Assembly (NCBI RefSeq): GCF_003977755.1
Contig: NZ_RQWN01000003.1
Location: forward strand, 1-64,000
Length of the DNA: 64,000 bases
Direction: 5' to 3'
Source of the DNA: Haloterrigena salifodinae
Lineage (GTDB): Archaea; Halobacteriota; Halobacteria; Halobacteriales; Natrialbaceae
A model generated the notes under the pieces. The model was not told where the DNA came from, did not search any database, and saw only the letters and a list, made by a program, of their open reading frames with translations. The position numbers and the translations under genes are program-made. This document shows positions 1 to 8,908 of the stretch, in pieces. Position 1 is the first letter of the stretch. Every line of letters begins with the position of its first letter.

Positions 1-79
1 ACCGATCGGGCGTCACCGAACTACCAAGGCTAACATCAGACCCCTTCTGTACGGCGGACCGCAGGGGAAGGGTCCTCAT
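1..79 (-). CDS. Possible N-terminus of a gene running off the window edge
   Basis: Read on the minus strand, an ATG at 79 opens a frame of 26 codons that stays open to the window edge; it begins MRTLPLRSAVQKGSD. An archaeal TATA-like TTAAATAG lies about 36 bases upstream of the ATG, at roughly 110-120. The peptide is too short to recognise and not very acidic, so the call rests only on the open frame and the promoter-like sequence. Confidence 0.3.
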   Translation of the reverse strand, partial: MRTLPLRSAVQKGSDVSLGSSVTPDR

Positions 80-934
80 CTTCTGCGTATTATACCACAA
101 TCGCTGGTTACTATTTAAGGCCTCTGAATCGAAACTCCAAAGGTAGGCACTACCATGCAAGATTCAATGTATAATGATTGTGTTTCTGTCCGAACTATTC
201 TAATAACTCGAGACCACAGTCGTAGGTAAATCTCGTTCAGAGCACCGCTGAGCAGAGATGCTCGTTCACGAAGCTAGTTCGGCCCTTGAGTGCGCCAACG
301 GACGGCTTTCGAGACGATCGTGATGATTGCGGCTGGCGGCGACTCGTCTACCGGGAAACGGTGTCCCCGCTGGCTAATTTTCGTTCATGGGTCACACGTA
401 CGCGTGCGCTATTTCTGTTGAGACGTTTCGGATCGGTCGCTTCATCCGTTACCGAGAATCGACGACCCACTGCCTCGAGTCAGCCCGATCTCGAAACTTG
501 CAAACTTGGCTATCGGGAAAGGCGATCCCAGACGCATTCGGGCCACCTCGAGCAGTTTCGAATCACTCTCAAGACGACGCGAAGACGATCCTTCGCGCCC
601 CGCTATGCGATGCTACGCGGGGATCAATCTCTCCCAGACCGCAGCTGACGTCGCTTCGGCTCACGACGCGAGCGACGAAGACTCGTATTTGCCACGCCTC
701 GAGACCGCCTAATTCGTTCGCGTTCCGCACTCGTGGCGCGATTCGTTCGGTACTATCGAGTCGGTTATATTGCTGCTCGCGGGCTCTCCGTCGCGTGATT
801 CACAGCAAAAGAAGGGAAGTTCGATTAGAACTGTCTCGAGGGGATCTCCTTCGCTGTGCTCGCGAGTGCACCGTTCGGAGCGCAAATCCTCACTGTAAGT
901 CCTGTAGCTCAGAGCGAGGTTCACTGCAAAAGTA
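80..934. other. Gene-free stretch
   Basis: Open frames of 60-190 codons exist here on both strands. Their translations are rich in Arg, Ser and Thr and poor in Asp and Glu, unlike every convincing protein in the window, and they overlap each other. I see no gene. The first 150 bases are AT-rich and look like promoter DNA for a leftward gene. Confidence 0.5.
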
Positions 935-1184
935 TGGGGCGACTCGGATTTGAACCACCGGAAGACGGTCTCACTCGTGGCTCGAGAGAGCTTCGCTCTC
1001 TCGTCATCAAGCGAAGCCTTCAGCTTCGCAGACCTCGCGGAGCGAAGCTCCGCTCAGTCACGAACCGGTGGAGCCGTTTCGAGTGACTTCGCTCGTGAGC
1101 GTGCGACTTCCGTAATTCAACTCCTCACGCGCGTATTCTCGGCTCACGAAGTAGTTCGCCGAGAATAGTGAGCCAACTCGGATT
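935..1184. repeat. tRNA-Ile tail cassette: decayed direct and inverted tail copies plus hairpins
   Basis: Positions 935-956 repeat the 3' tail of tRNA-Ile (shared ACTCGGATTTGAACC), 1170-1184 holds a second shorter copy, and 1108-1124 holds an inverted decayed copy. Between them are perfect hairpins: 982-1002 (9-bp stem, TTC loop), about 1010-1028 (7-bp stem), about 1036-1052 (7-bp stem, GAA loop) and 1134-1167 (10-bp stem, 14-base loop). Same architecture as beside the other tRNAs of this window. Confidence 0.75.
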
Positions 1185-1223
1185 CTATAGTTTCGACTCA
1201 CGGGTTTGTTCATCGCAAGAATA

Positions 1224-1297
1224 TGGGCCAACTCGGATTTGAACCGAGAGCCTCCACCTTATCAGAGTGGCGCTCAACCTAATTGAGCTATTGGCCC
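1224..1297 (-). tRNA. tRNA-Ile(GAT)
   Basis: The minus strand folds into a full cloverleaf. The 7-bp acceptor GGGCCAA/TTGGCCC closes it, the anticodon loop CTGATAA sits between CCACT and GGTGG and gives anticodon GAT, and the T loop is GTTCAAATC. The CCA end is not encoded. Decayed copies of its own 3' tail lie at 935-1184 on the downstream side. Confidence 0.95.
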
Positions 1298-1366
1298 GCG
1301 CTTCGCACTCAATAGTTGCGGGGTGGAACGTTTAAGCGTTTCTTTCTTCGGGCCCCATGCGAACCG

Positions 1367-1978
1367 CTACCGGGCGGAGGGGTCGTCGTCTAGATCCTCT
1401 CCGGAATCGGAGGGCCGCTCGTCGACGAAATCGATCGTGTATGAGTCCTCATCGCCGTGGTCGTCGACCGTGTAGTCGTCGGCGCCAAGGTCGTACGTCC
1501 CGCTGTCGGTCGAGTTGCCGTCACTGGAACTCCCGCCTCGAGTCGTTCCCTCGTCAGGGAAGCCGAAGGTCCAGACCTTGCCGCTGGCGAAGCCGCCGGT
1601 CTTCTTGTCCGCGTAGGGGACGATCACGAACCGTTTGAGGGCGGCCCGGATCGGGACCCGCGTGATCGGGACGGCCAGCAGGAAGCCGATGGCGTCCGTG
1701 ACGAGGCCGGGAGTCAACAGGAAGGCCCCGGCGGCGATCAGGAGTCCACCGTCGAGCAGTTCGTTGGTCGGGGGTCGCCCCTCGGCCAGCGACCGCTGCA
1801 TCTTCCCGATAGTTCGGCGACCCTCGGCACGGACGAGCAGCATGCCGACGAGTCCGGTCAGGACGACGAGCAGCACCATCCCGACCCAGGTAAACGCGCC
1901 GAACTGAGTGACGAGGAACCCGAGTAACACCGCATCGAGAAACGGGATGAGCAACAACGCGGCAATCCACCGGAGCAT
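1367..1978 (-). CDS. FxsA-family membrane protein
   Basis: 203 aa. The first 140 residues match the FxsA family, a small integral membrane protein known in E. coli as a suppressor of phage F exclusion. Hydrophobic helices lie near residues 5-25 and 27-50, followed by a conserved stretch with EGRRTIGKMQRSLAEG and a hydrophobic LLIAAGAFLLTPGLVTDAIG segment. The last 60 residues are an acidic, probably disordered tail rich in Asp, Ser and Gly, common in haloarchaeal versions. It faces the thioredoxin-like gene at 2156 across a shared promoter region. Its physiological role in archaea is unknown. Confidence 0.85.
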   Translation of the reverse strand: MLRWIAALLLIPFLDAVLLGFLVTQFGAFTWVGMVLLVVLTGLVGMLLVRAEGRRTIGKMQRSLAEGRPPTNELLDGGLLIAAGAFLLTPGLVTDAIGFLLAVPITRVPIRAALKRFVIVPYADKKTGGFASGKVWTFGFPDEGTTRGGSSSDGNSTDSGTYDLGADDYTVDDHGDEDSYTIDFVDERPSDSGEDLDDDPSAR

Positions 1979-2155
1979 ACGTCGACATAGCCGGCGGAGA
2001 GTGAAAACGCTTTACTCTCACTACACGTCCGCGAAACGACCGTTTTGGAACAGTTTTGCTCGCTGGAGGCCCGATCTCGTCGGTCTCGCAATTGCGCCGA
2101 TCAGCGGCGGTTCCGCAGTCGAAGGGCTTACGCCCGCAACAGCCGAGGCTCCGGT

Positions 2156-3805
2156 ATGGACGACCAGACGCGCGTCGAGTGGCGCGACTGGGGACAGGAC
2201 GCCTTCGACGAGGCGGCGGAGGCGGACGCCCCGGTTTTGCTCTCGCTCACCGCGACGTGGTGTGATCACTGCCACGAGATGGACGCGGAAACCTACGCGG
2301 AGCCTCGCATCGCGGCGAATATCAACGACAGTTTCGTCCCCGTTCGGGTCGACGTCGATCGCCATTCGCGCGTGCGCGATCGGTACAACATGGGCGGGTT
2401 CCCGTCGACGGTCTTTTTAGCCCCGGACGGAACGGTGCTGACCGGCGCAGGCTATCTCGGGCCCGACGGCATGCGACAGGTGCTGGACAGCGTCCGGACC
2501 ATGTGGCAGACGAAAGGCAGCGGCGCCGGTCGCGTCCCGCGCCCGCTTCGCGAGGACAACCCGCCCGCGGGTCGGCTCACGAGCGGCGTCGAGTCGGCGA
2601 TGCTCGGCCAACTGACCGAGGCCTACGACGAAGTCGCCGGCGGCTGGGGCGGGAGTCCGAAGTTCCCGTTACCCGATGCCCTCGAGTTCGCCCTCAAGCG
2701 CGATCGAGAGATGGCCCTGCGCTCCTTCGACGCGGTCAGCGCGAACCTGTTGGACGAGTACGACGGGGGCTTCTACCGGTTCGCGGCCGAACGCGACTGG
2801 GCCGGACTCCAACACGAGAAACTCTTGGATTCCAACGGCGCGCTCGTGCGCGCGTTCGCCAACGCCTACCTGCTGACGGGCAAAGACGAGTACCGCGAGC
2901 CCGCCGAGCGGACCGTTGACTACCTCACGACGACGCTGTGGAACGACGAGGCCGATGCCTTCGCGAACAGTCAGGCGCCCGGCGAGGACGACGCCCACAC
3001 GATCGACGCGACCGACCGCGCCGCGGCCGACGAGCCGCCGGTCGACGAGGGGGTCTTCGCCGGCCCGAACGGGCTGGCGATCGAGGGACTGCTTACCTAC
3101 TACGCTTACACCGACGACGAGCGGGCGCGTCGGTACGCGGAACGCGCGCTCGAGACCCTTCGGAACGACCTGCTCGAGGACGGCGTCGCCGTCCACGCGC
3201 TCGAGGGGGACGTCGAACGCGACGCGGACGGCGAGGTGACGCCGCTGCTCGCGAATCAGGCCTACGTCCTGTCGGCGCTGACGACGACCGCGAGCATCCT
3301 CGAGACGGACGCGCTGGCGTCCGCGACCGCGGTTGCGGACGCGACGATCGATCGGCTCCGCGACGGGGAGTCGTTCCTCGACGGGCCGGCGTCGGGGGCC
3401 GGACTCCTCGAGCGCCCGCTTCGACCGCTGGATACGAACGTCGCGCTCGCGGACGCGCTGCTAGAGCTCGCGGTCCTGGCCGACGAGGAGCGCTACCGCG
3501 AGGTCGCTCGAGAGACGCTCGAGGCCTTCGCGGGCGCGAGCGATCGCTTCGGCGTCCAGATGGCTCGCTACGCGACCACTGTCTCGCGGCTGCTCGAGGG
3601 ACCGCTGGTGATCCGCGTCGCGGCCGACCCCGGAACCGACCTCCATCGGGCCGCCCTGCGAATGGCGGACCACGAGAAGGTCGTCGTTCCCGCCGCCGCC
3701 GACCTCGAGGCGGAGCTGGCGCGGGTCGAACGCGGCGACCAGCGCTCGGACACCGCCGAAACCCCCGCCGAGTTGAGCGAACGCGTCCAGTCGGTCCTCG
3801 AGTAA
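2156..3805 (+). CDS. Thioredoxin-like DUF255 / YyaL-family protein
   Basis: 549 aa. The N-terminal 110 residues are a thioredoxin fold of the DUF255 (spermatogenesis-associated 20-like) type, with the active-site motif TWCDHCHEM. The remainder looks like the six-hairpin-glycosidase-like C-terminal half of YyaL proteins. The frame is open from 2045, but the 37 extra residues are Arg/Ser-rich and unlike the rest, so I start at the ATG at 2156, where acidic halophilic sequence begins. Family members are shorter than the roughly 680-aa bacterial YyaL. Function is not established; a redox-linked role is inferred from the CxxC. Confidence 0.8.
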   Translation: MDDQTRVEWRDWGQDAFDEAAEADAPVLLSLTATWCDHCHEMDAETYAEPRIAANINDSFVPVRVDVDRHSRVRDRYNMGGFPSTVFLAPDGTVLTGAGYLGPDGMRQVLDSVRTMWQTKGSGAGRVPRPLREDNPPAGRLTSGVESAMLGQLTEAYDEVAGGWGGSPKFPLPDALEFALKRDREMALRSFDAVSANLLDEYDGGFYRFAAERDWAGLQHEKLLDSNGALVRAFANAYLLTGKDEYREPAERTVDYLTTTLWNDEADAFANSQAPGEDDAHTIDATDRAAADEPPVDEGVFAGPNGLAIEGLLTYYAYTDDERARRYAERALETLRNDLLEDGVAVHALEGDVERDADGEVTPLLANQAYVLSALTTTASILETDALASATAVADATIDRLRDGESFLDGPASGAGLLERPLRPLDTNVALADALLELAVLADEERYREVARETLEAFAGASDRFGVQMARYATTVSRLLEGPLVIRVAADPGTDLHRAALRMADHEKVVVPAAADLEAELARVERGDQRSDTAETPAELSERVQSVLE

Positions 3806-3861
3806 CGCGAGCGGAGGAGGCGGCTTCCGGCGGCTCAGTCATCCGTCTGTCAAACGACCAC

Positions 3862-3869
3862 AGCGTTTA
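3862..3869 (+). promoter_or_regulatory. TATA box of the TrmB-like regulator gene
   Basis: TTTATATT lies about 30 bases before the ATG at 3897. This is the normal spacing for a leaderless haloarchaeal transcript and supports that start codon. Confidence 0.6.
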
Positions 3870-3896
3870 TATTTCCCCGGTTAGTTTTTTCAGAAT

Positions 3897-4700
3897 ATGT
3901 CCAGTCTCAGGGATCTCGGGCTCTCGGAGTACGAGGCTCGAGCCTACCGGTCGCTGCTCAATACCGGTCCCACAACGGCCAAGGAGTTGTCCCGTGCCAG
4001 CGACGTGCCAATGGGACGGATCTACGACGTTCTCAACAGCATCGAGCAGTACAACCTCGTCCGGAGCCAGACCGCGAGTCGGCCGAAGAAGTACGTCGCC
4101 GTCGAACCCTCGACGGCGTTAGACCGGCTTCTCGAGGACAAGAAACGCGAACTCGAGGAGAAAGCCGACCAGTACGAATCGATCGTCGACGACCTGGCTA
4201 ACGAACTCGACGCGGCCGAACCGGTCGAAGACCAGTTCTGGACCGCCGCCGTCGGCCCCGAGGAGACCGTCGATCTCATGCTCGAACGGCTCGCGGCCGC
4301 CGACGATCACATCGTGATGGTGTCGGCTGATCCGGCCCCCCAGTGGGACCTCCAGACCGTCAGCGAGGCGGTCAACGCCCAACTCGAGGACGCACTCGAC
4401 CGGGGCGTCTCGATCGATCTCTTGATGACCCGCGAGATGGTCGGCTCGCTCTCGGAAGACGTGGGTCGACGGTACCGAACGACCCACCAGCAGCGCGACG
4501 ACTTCGACGTCCGGACGAACGACGATATCTCGGGCTCGTTCAACATCATCGACGGCGTCGAGATCTGTATTCAAGTGCCGAACCCGCTGTCGTCGGGCGA
4601 CGCCTTCGGCATGATCGATCTGAAGGACCCGGAGTTCGCCGCGAACGTCCACGAGGAGTTCGTCCCCCGGTGGGAGGAGGCGGAACCGCTCGAGTTCTGA
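3897..4700 (+). CDS. TrmB-family transcriptional regulator
   Basis: 267 aa. Residues 1-75 are a winged helix of the TrmB type (LGLSEYEARAYRSLL, then a recognition region with SDVPMGRIYDVLNSIE). A coiled-coil follows near residues 78-105 (KKRELEEKADQYESIVDDL). The C-terminal 150 residues form the PLD-like effector-sensing half seen in short TrmB-like proteins, not the longer sugar-binding domain of classical TrmB. The gene stands alone, so its target is not indicated by context. A TATA box 30 bases upstream supports a leaderless start. Confidence 0.85.
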   Translation: MSSLRDLGLSEYEARAYRSLLNTGPTTAKELSRASDVPMGRIYDVLNSIEQYNLVRSQTASRPKKYVAVEPSTALDRLLEDKKRELEEKADQYESIVDDLANELDAAEPVEDQFWTAAVGPEETVDLMLERLAAADDHIVMVSADPAPQWDLQTVSEAVNAQLEDALDRGVSIDLLMTREMVGSLSEDVGRRYRTTHQQRDDFDVRTNDDISGSFNIIDGVEICIQVPNPLSSGDAFGMIDLKDPEFAANVHEEFVPRWEEAEPLEF

Positions 4701-4851
4701 GCGACCGAAAGGAGTGAAACCGGCCGTGATCGGTGGCATCGATCACGAGCGACTACGAAGATCTGCGAAGGGAGAAAGCTGTTTCAGCAGAGGGTGTCGC
4801 CGCCAAAATCGTTCGCGGCCGGCGCGAATCGCGGTGGTTACGGGTCCGGAA
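4701..4851. other. Convergent intergenic region with inverted repeat
   Basis: Between the ends of the TrmB-like gene and mptA. Near 4727-4747 the arms GTGATCG and CGATCAC face each other around a 7-base loop, a possible shared terminator hairpin. No gene seen. Confidence 0.35.
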
Positions 4852-5784
4852 TCAGTCGTCGCCGTTGACTTCTTCGCGCAGGGTATCCATCTCGACTTTC
4901 CGTTCGGCGTGGGCGTTGTGCTGGTGGATCGACTCGTCGTTGGACTGTTTCATCGTGATCACCGCGTCGTCGGGCAGGTGATCGAACTCGTCGACGACGC
5001 CCTCAGCGAGCGCGCGCACGCAGTCCTCGACGAACTTCGCGTCCGCGTGAGCCTCGTAGGTCATGTGGTCCTCGTCGGGCCGCTTCGCGAGATTGTAGAT
5101 CCGCGCGCTCATCGCGTCCCGGGCGATGTCGATGACGTCGTTCAGGTCGACATCGGGATCTCCGTTCGATTCGACCGTTAGCGTCGCGTGGCCCCGCTGG
5201 GAGTGGCCCGGCTGTGGCACTTCCTCGAGGAACTCGGTGATCGTCCCCTCCTCGACGCCTAAGTCCTCGAGCGTCTGTTTCGCGCGCGCAGCGGACATCC
5301 CCTGCGAACAGGGGCAGACGGTCATCCCGGTGACTTCCGCGCCGATCTCCTCACGGGTACCCTCCTCGGTAGCCGTCGCGGAGGCGATGATGTCGACGGT
5401 GTGCTGGGTCTCGCGGTCGCTGGCGGGCGTCTGCTCGCGGCGCATGAACTCCGCTTCCATCGAGACCTTGGCTGTGGACGTGTAGTCGTGTTTCTCGAGG
5501 AGCCGTTCGGCGGCGTCGCCGCAGACGTCCTCGACGCGGTAGGCCTCCTCGCGGGTGGCCTCCTCGAGAATCTCGTCGATGACCTCCATGTTGCGGCTCA
5601 TATCTGCGCCCTTGCGCCAGGCAGGGAGATCGACGAAGACCTCGAACTCGGCGGTGAGGACGATCGGTCGTTTCCCCTCGCGGGCGATCTTGACGAGTTT
5701 GTCGACGCCGGTGACGCCGACCTGACTCAGACCGACGGTGACGTCGGGTGACGTTGCCTGCACGTCCGGAAGCTGATGACTCAT
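4852..5784 (-). CDS. mptA: GTP cyclohydrolase MptA (type IB, FolE2 family)
   Basis: 310 aa, the usual length of archaeal MptA. The enzyme converts GTP to dihydroneopterin 2',3'-cyclic phosphate, the first step of the archaeal pterin pathway (folate or methanopterin-like cofactors). Family marks include the Cys of [11 protein letters not shown], the HSQRGHATL segment and the C-terminal [10 protein letters not shown] histidines that bind the metal. The next pathway-type enzyme in the window, MptD, lies 46 kb away at 50793, so the pathway is not an operon here. Single gene, convergent with the TrmB-like regulator. Confidence 0.92.
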   Translation of the reverse strand: MSHQLPDVQATSPDVTVGLSQVGVTGVDKLVKIAREGKRPIVLTAEFEVFVDLPAWRKGADMSRNMEVIDEILEEATREEAYRVEDVCGDAAERLLEKHDYTSTAKVSMEAEFMRREQTPASDRETQHTVDIIASATATEEGTREEIGAEVTGMTVCPCSQGMSAARAKQTLEDLGVEEGTITEFLEEVPQPGHSQRGHATLTVESNGDPDVDLNDVIDIARDAMSARIYNLAKRPDEDHMTYEAHADAKFVEDCVRALAEGVVDEFDHLPDDAVITMKQSNDESIHQHNAHAERKVEMDTLREEVNGDD

Positions 5785-5898
5785 TGTCCGTATTCAGGGC
5801 AGGAAGCGATTCAAGCTTTCGGAACGGGAAGTCCTCGGTGTACAGTTGGCCAATCCCGACCGAAACGGAGTCTCGAATCGCCGTCAGCCTCGAGCGTC

Positions 5899-5954
5899 CT
5901 TTAAGTGCTTCTGGTCACAAGGTGAAGATACGACGGGAGAACGGTTCTTCTCGA
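5899..5954 (+). repeat. Dispersed promoter-like repeat, copy a
   Basis: Begins CTTTAAGTGCTTCTGGTCAC, then AAGGTGAAGATACGACGGG, then a short hairpin GAGAA-CGGTTC-TTCTC and CTCGAG. Identical over most of its length to copies b and d. TTTAAG resembles an archaeal TATA element; 22 bases later a GTG starts the codons for Lys-Ile-Arg-Arg. Confidence 0.85.
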
Positions 5955-6072
5955 GTCCTCAACGATGTCGTAGCGACGGGTTCGCAGTCGGATTCGTATT
6001 ACGCGACTCCACAGGACAGTCTTCAAGACGATCAGCTCACGCTCTTCCCAAGACCCGTCGCTACGCGTTTTT

Positions 6073-6129
6073 CTTTAAGTGCTTCTGGTCACAAGATGAA
6101 GATACGACGGGAGATCGGTTCTTCTCGAG
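6073..6129 (+). repeat. Dispersed promoter-like repeat, copy b
   Basis: As copy a, but the GTG is ATG here, a change that keeps a start codon. The reading frame opened at copy a runs through this copy without a stop, up to 6200. Confidence 0.85.
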
Positions 6130-6184
6130 TCGTCTACTTCGTTAGCGATAGCTCCCGGTCGAGCGGCGGTGATCGCCGCTCGCT

Positions 6185-6229
6185 CTTTAAGTGTCTCTAG
6201 TCACAAAGTGAAGCTACGAAGGGCTTTTC
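6185..6229 (+). repeat. Dispersed promoter-like repeat, copy c (second subtype)
   Basis: Diverged form sharing CTTTAAGTG, GTCACAA, GTGAAG and TACGA, then continuing GGCTTTTCGCGG as in copy f. Its GTG at 6208 is in frame with the nucleotidyltransferase gene that follows. Confidence 0.8.
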
Positions 6230-6264
6230 GCGGACCGCTACCACTCGAGGGACGAGCCACAGCC

Positions 6265-7224
6265 ATGTCTACCGTCCCCGAGTCCGTTTTCGAGACCGTC
6301 GACGACCTGCTGACCGACCTCGAGCGCGACCGCGGGGTGCGCGTCGCGCTGGCGGTCGCCCGCGGCAGTCACGCCTGGGGCGCGGCGAGCCCCGAAAGCG
6401 ACTACGACATCGGCTTCGTCTTCGTCCCGGACGATCTCCGTAGCTACGCCCACCTCGCGGGCCTACCGGAGACGATCCACGAGGCCGTCGACACGGACGA
6501 CGGCGACGTCGAACTGCAGGGCTGGGACGTCCGAACGTTCGCGCGACTGCTCGCGGATTCCAACGACGGCGCGATCGATCTGCTCCGGAGTCCAATCCGC
6601 TACCGCATCGCGTACGAACCCGCGACACTCGCCGATTACGTCGAACGGACGTACAATCCGATGGATCTCTACCACGCGTGGCGGGGCATCGCGACGAGTA
6701 ACTACCGCAAGTACATCTCGCACCATCTGGTCCGTAACGACGACGCGATCTTCCCGATCCTCGAGGCGCGCGAGGACGAGTACGTCGTCGCGACGTGGGA
6801 CGGTGCGGACGACGCGGGCAGCGACGACGGAACGCGAACGATCCCGGTCGACGACGAGCGGTTCGCCGAGACGCAGACGAAACCCACGGTGAAGCGAAAT
6901 CTGACGATCCACCGCGCGGCGATGTCGGCTCGCTACCTGAAGGCGACCGGAGAGCAGGATGGCCACGAGCTACCGGTAATCGAATTCGACCGCTTCCTAG
7001 ACGAGCAGGCACCGTCCGTTTTCGATGCCGATCGGATCGAACGCGCCCGCACGTTGCTCGAGCGAAAGCGGGCCGGCGACGGTTCGGTGCCGATCGGCGA
7101 CGCCGTCGGCCGCGAGTTCGCTCATCCGCCCCGCGAAATCGATCCCGGCCGTCACGCGCGCAGCGGTCCTGATCCGGAGCGGCTAGACGAGTTCGTCGAC
7201 GAGCTGATCGCGGCAGTGCAGTAA
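6265..7224 (+). CDS. Nucleotidyltransferase, RlaP-like (COG3541)
   Basis: 319 aa from the ATG at 6265. The motif GSHAWGAASPESDYDIGF carries the GS and DxD signature of the polymerase-beta-like nucleotidyltransferase fold. The rest fits predicted nucleotidyltransferases of COG3541, some of which (RlaP) accompany RNA repair ligases in bacteria. No ligase is nearby here. The GTG of repeat copy c at 6208 is in frame and would add 19 residues (MKLRRAFRGPLPLEGRATA); that extension is basic and I prefer 6265. The repeat may supply the promoter. The substrate is unknown. Confidence 0.8.
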   Translation: MSTVPESVFETVDDLLTDLERDRGVRVALAVARGSHAWGAASPESDYDIGFVFVPDDLRSYAHLAGLPETIHEAVDTDDGDVELQGWDVRTFARLLADSNDGAIDLLRSPIRYRIAYEPATLADYVERTYNPMDLYHAWRGIATSNYRKYISHHLVRNDDAIFPILEAREDEYVVATWDGADDAGSDDGTRTIPVDDERFAETQTKPTVKRNLTIHRAAMSARYLKATGEQDGHELPVIEFDRFLDEQAPSVFDADRIERARTLLERKRAGDGSVPIGDAVGREFAHPPREIDPGRHARSGPDPERLDEFVDELIAAVQ

Positions 7225-7252
7225 GACGGGGTCGAAGACCGGCGCGCTCGTT

Positions 7253-7308
7253 CTTTAAGTGCTTCTGGTCACAAGGTGAAGATACGACGGGAGAACGGTC
7301 TTCTCGAG
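7253..7308 (+). repeat. Dispersed promoter-like repeat, copy d
   Basis: Differs from copy a by about one base over 56 (GGTCTTC for GGTTCTTC). It lies immediately downstream of the nucleotidyltransferase gene. Confidence 0.85.
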
Positions 7309-7513
7309 TGGGTATCTACTGACCAGTTGCTGCTACCGAGAGCAGCGACTCTATCGGTTCGATCCCCGAGCGCCATTCCGTAGGTATCGGTCGGCCAGGA
7401 TCTTAGCGGCAACTTCGTCCCGTAATTGGATACTGTTGCATCGGGTAGACCACGGCTGTTGCTGTTCTCGTAGTCACAACAGGGTTTACTCGGGTGAGCG
7501 TCTGCACTCGCTA

Positions 7514-7630
7514 ATGACCTGTGACGTGTGTGGCCGGGAGATAGAGGGGGTTAGATTGTACAAAGCGAGCCAGAGAGACACGGGAAGTACGGGGAACCTC
7601 GGCGTCTTTCACCCGGAGTGTCGTCCGTAG
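7514..7630 (+). CDS. Small zinc-finger protein, 38 aa
   Basis: Starts at the ATG at 7514 (MTCDVCGREIEGVRLYKASQ) and ends with HPECRP. The pairs CDVC and HPEC make a Cys2-HisCys zinc site, typical of the one-domain zinc-finger proteins abundant in haloarchaea. The frame is open further upstream, but that sequence is not protein-like. It sits alone between repeat copies d and e. Function unknown; such proteins are usually suspected to be regulators. Confidence 0.7.
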   Translation: MTCDVCGREIEGVRLYKASQRDTGSTGNLGVFHPECRP

Positions 7631-7720
7631 CCAGCCGTCGTACTGATCGATTCGTTCGGTTCTACCGCTGTCGATCCATCCGTTCGTCTCGAACGACCGG
7701 GGCGGACGATCTCCGATCTG

Positions 7721-7777
7721 CTTTAAGTGCTTTTGGTCATAAGGTGAAGATACGACGGAGAGGCGGTCCTTCTGGAG
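7721..7777 (+). repeat. Dispersed promoter-like repeat, copy e
   Basis: More diverged (CTTTTGGTCAT instead of CTTCTGGTCAC), but the CTTTAAGTG, AAGGTGAAGATACGACGG and terminal hairpin region are kept. Confidence 0.8.
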
Positions 7778-7840
7778 TCCCAATTCGCGAGTAGCGAGGC
7801 TACTCTTCGAGCGGTGACTGGGATCAACGTTCCAGTGTCT

Positions 7841-7892
7841 CTTTAAGTACCTCTGGTTACAAGGTGAAGCTACGAGGAGCTTTTCGCGGCGT
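7841..7892 (+). repeat. Dispersed promoter-like repeat, copy f (second subtype)
   Basis: Pairs with copy c: GTGAAGCTACGA followed by AGCTTTTCGCGG. It lies 143 bases before the RNA polymerase epsilon gene. Confidence 0.8.
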
Positions 7893-8034
7893 CGAAAACC
7901 GTCCCCAGCCTCGAGAGTGGTCGCGCCGTCGGGTGATCGACCGTCGAGTTCGTATCACCGAGGCTTTCAGTTCCATCGAGCGACGGTTTCACTAGGAGGT
8001 GCCTTTTTCCGTCTGCCGGTCCGAGCAAGCGGTA

Positions 8035-8814
8035 ATGAGAGACGACGGTGCTGAACCCGGTCCAGGCCCCGACGAACCCGCGGCCGTCGGCGACAGCCCG
8101 CAACTCGAGTACGAGGACGAACGCCGACTCGAAAACCGGCCCGGTTCCGGGTCGCTCTCGCGGGCGGACGTCCAGCGCGATTCGACGGTCCGCCAGTGGG
8201 GCGTCGTCACGCCGAGCGCGACCGTGATCGGCCGCGCGGAGTCGTCGGATGGGGACCTCTCGGAGAGCGTCCGCCGACTGCACGACGAACAGCACGCGGC
8301 CACGCCGGGCTACAGCGAGCGCGCTCATCGGCTCGACCGGCTGCGGACGACCCAGGCGCTGTGTAACGCCCTCGAGGTGACGCCGTGGCAGCGGGACCTC
8401 GCGCTGGGGGTCATGGACGAGATCGATCTCACCGAGTTCGGCAGCCAGCGCGCGATCGAGAAGGTCGCGCTGGTAGTCATCCGCCACGTGGTCGACGTCG
8501 ACCGCCAGCAGTATTTTGGGCTCAACGACATCGACGCACAGGCGCTGTCGGCCGACCGGATGGACGACCTGTTCGCCCAGTACCGGGCCCACGATATCAC
8601 CGAGGAGGAGACGTTCAAGCGTCTCGCGGCCGACTATGGGCTGGACACGACCAGCCTGAACCGGCTCCGACGGGTCCTCAAGGAGCAACTCGAGGACGAG
8701 CTACCGGCCTACGGCCGGAACCCCTACCGCGACCCCAACCTCCCGGACGTCACCGAGGCCAACGCGGGGAGCGAGGAAGGCGTCGCCGCCGGCGACGGCG
8801 CGAACGGCGCCTGA
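8035..8814 (+). CDS. DNA-directed RNA polymerase subunit epsilon (haloarchaeal)
   Basis: 259 aa. The central part (STVRQWGVVTPSATVIGRAE, LDRLRTTQALCNALEVTPWQ, a segment on QRAIEKVALVVIRHVVD) matches the haloarchaeal protein annotated as RNA polymerase subunit epsilon. It has a cyclin-like, TFB-resembling helical region and a final helix-turn-helix-like segment near LNRLRRVLKEQL. Both ends are acidic and disordered. The ATG at 8035 is preferred over the open frame from 7999. Repeat copy f lies just upstream. Its role in the polymerase is poorly known. Confidence 0.75.
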   Translation: MRDDGAEPGPGPDEPAAVGDSPQLEYEDERRLENRPGSGSLSRADVQRDSTVRQWGVVTPSATVIGRAESSDGDLSESVRRLHDEQHAATPGYSERAHRLDRLRTTQALCNALEVTPWQRDLALGVMDEIDLTEFGSQRAIEKVALVVIRHVVDVDRQQYFGLNDIDAQALSADRMDDLFAQYRAHDITEEETFKRLAADYGLDTTSLNRLRRVLKEQLEDELPAYGRNPYRDPNLPDVTEANAGSEEGVAAGDGANGA

Positions 8815-8908
8815 ATCGCCGGCGACGGGCGGAGTCGACGACTGGGCCCCTCAGCGGACGATCTTCCGGTTGCCGGCGACTTTTCCGTGGTCGTTCCCTA
8901 GCGCGGGT

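Noticed and set aside
286-953. Overlapping plus-strand frames near the left edge
   Set aside because: Basic, Ser/Arg-rich translations in two frames at once, no domain and no promoter; not protein-like for a haloarchaeon.
5899-7892. Six-copy repeat as a CRISPR array
   Set aside because: Spacing ranges from about 110 to over 1000 bases, genes lie between copies, and no cas gene is present.
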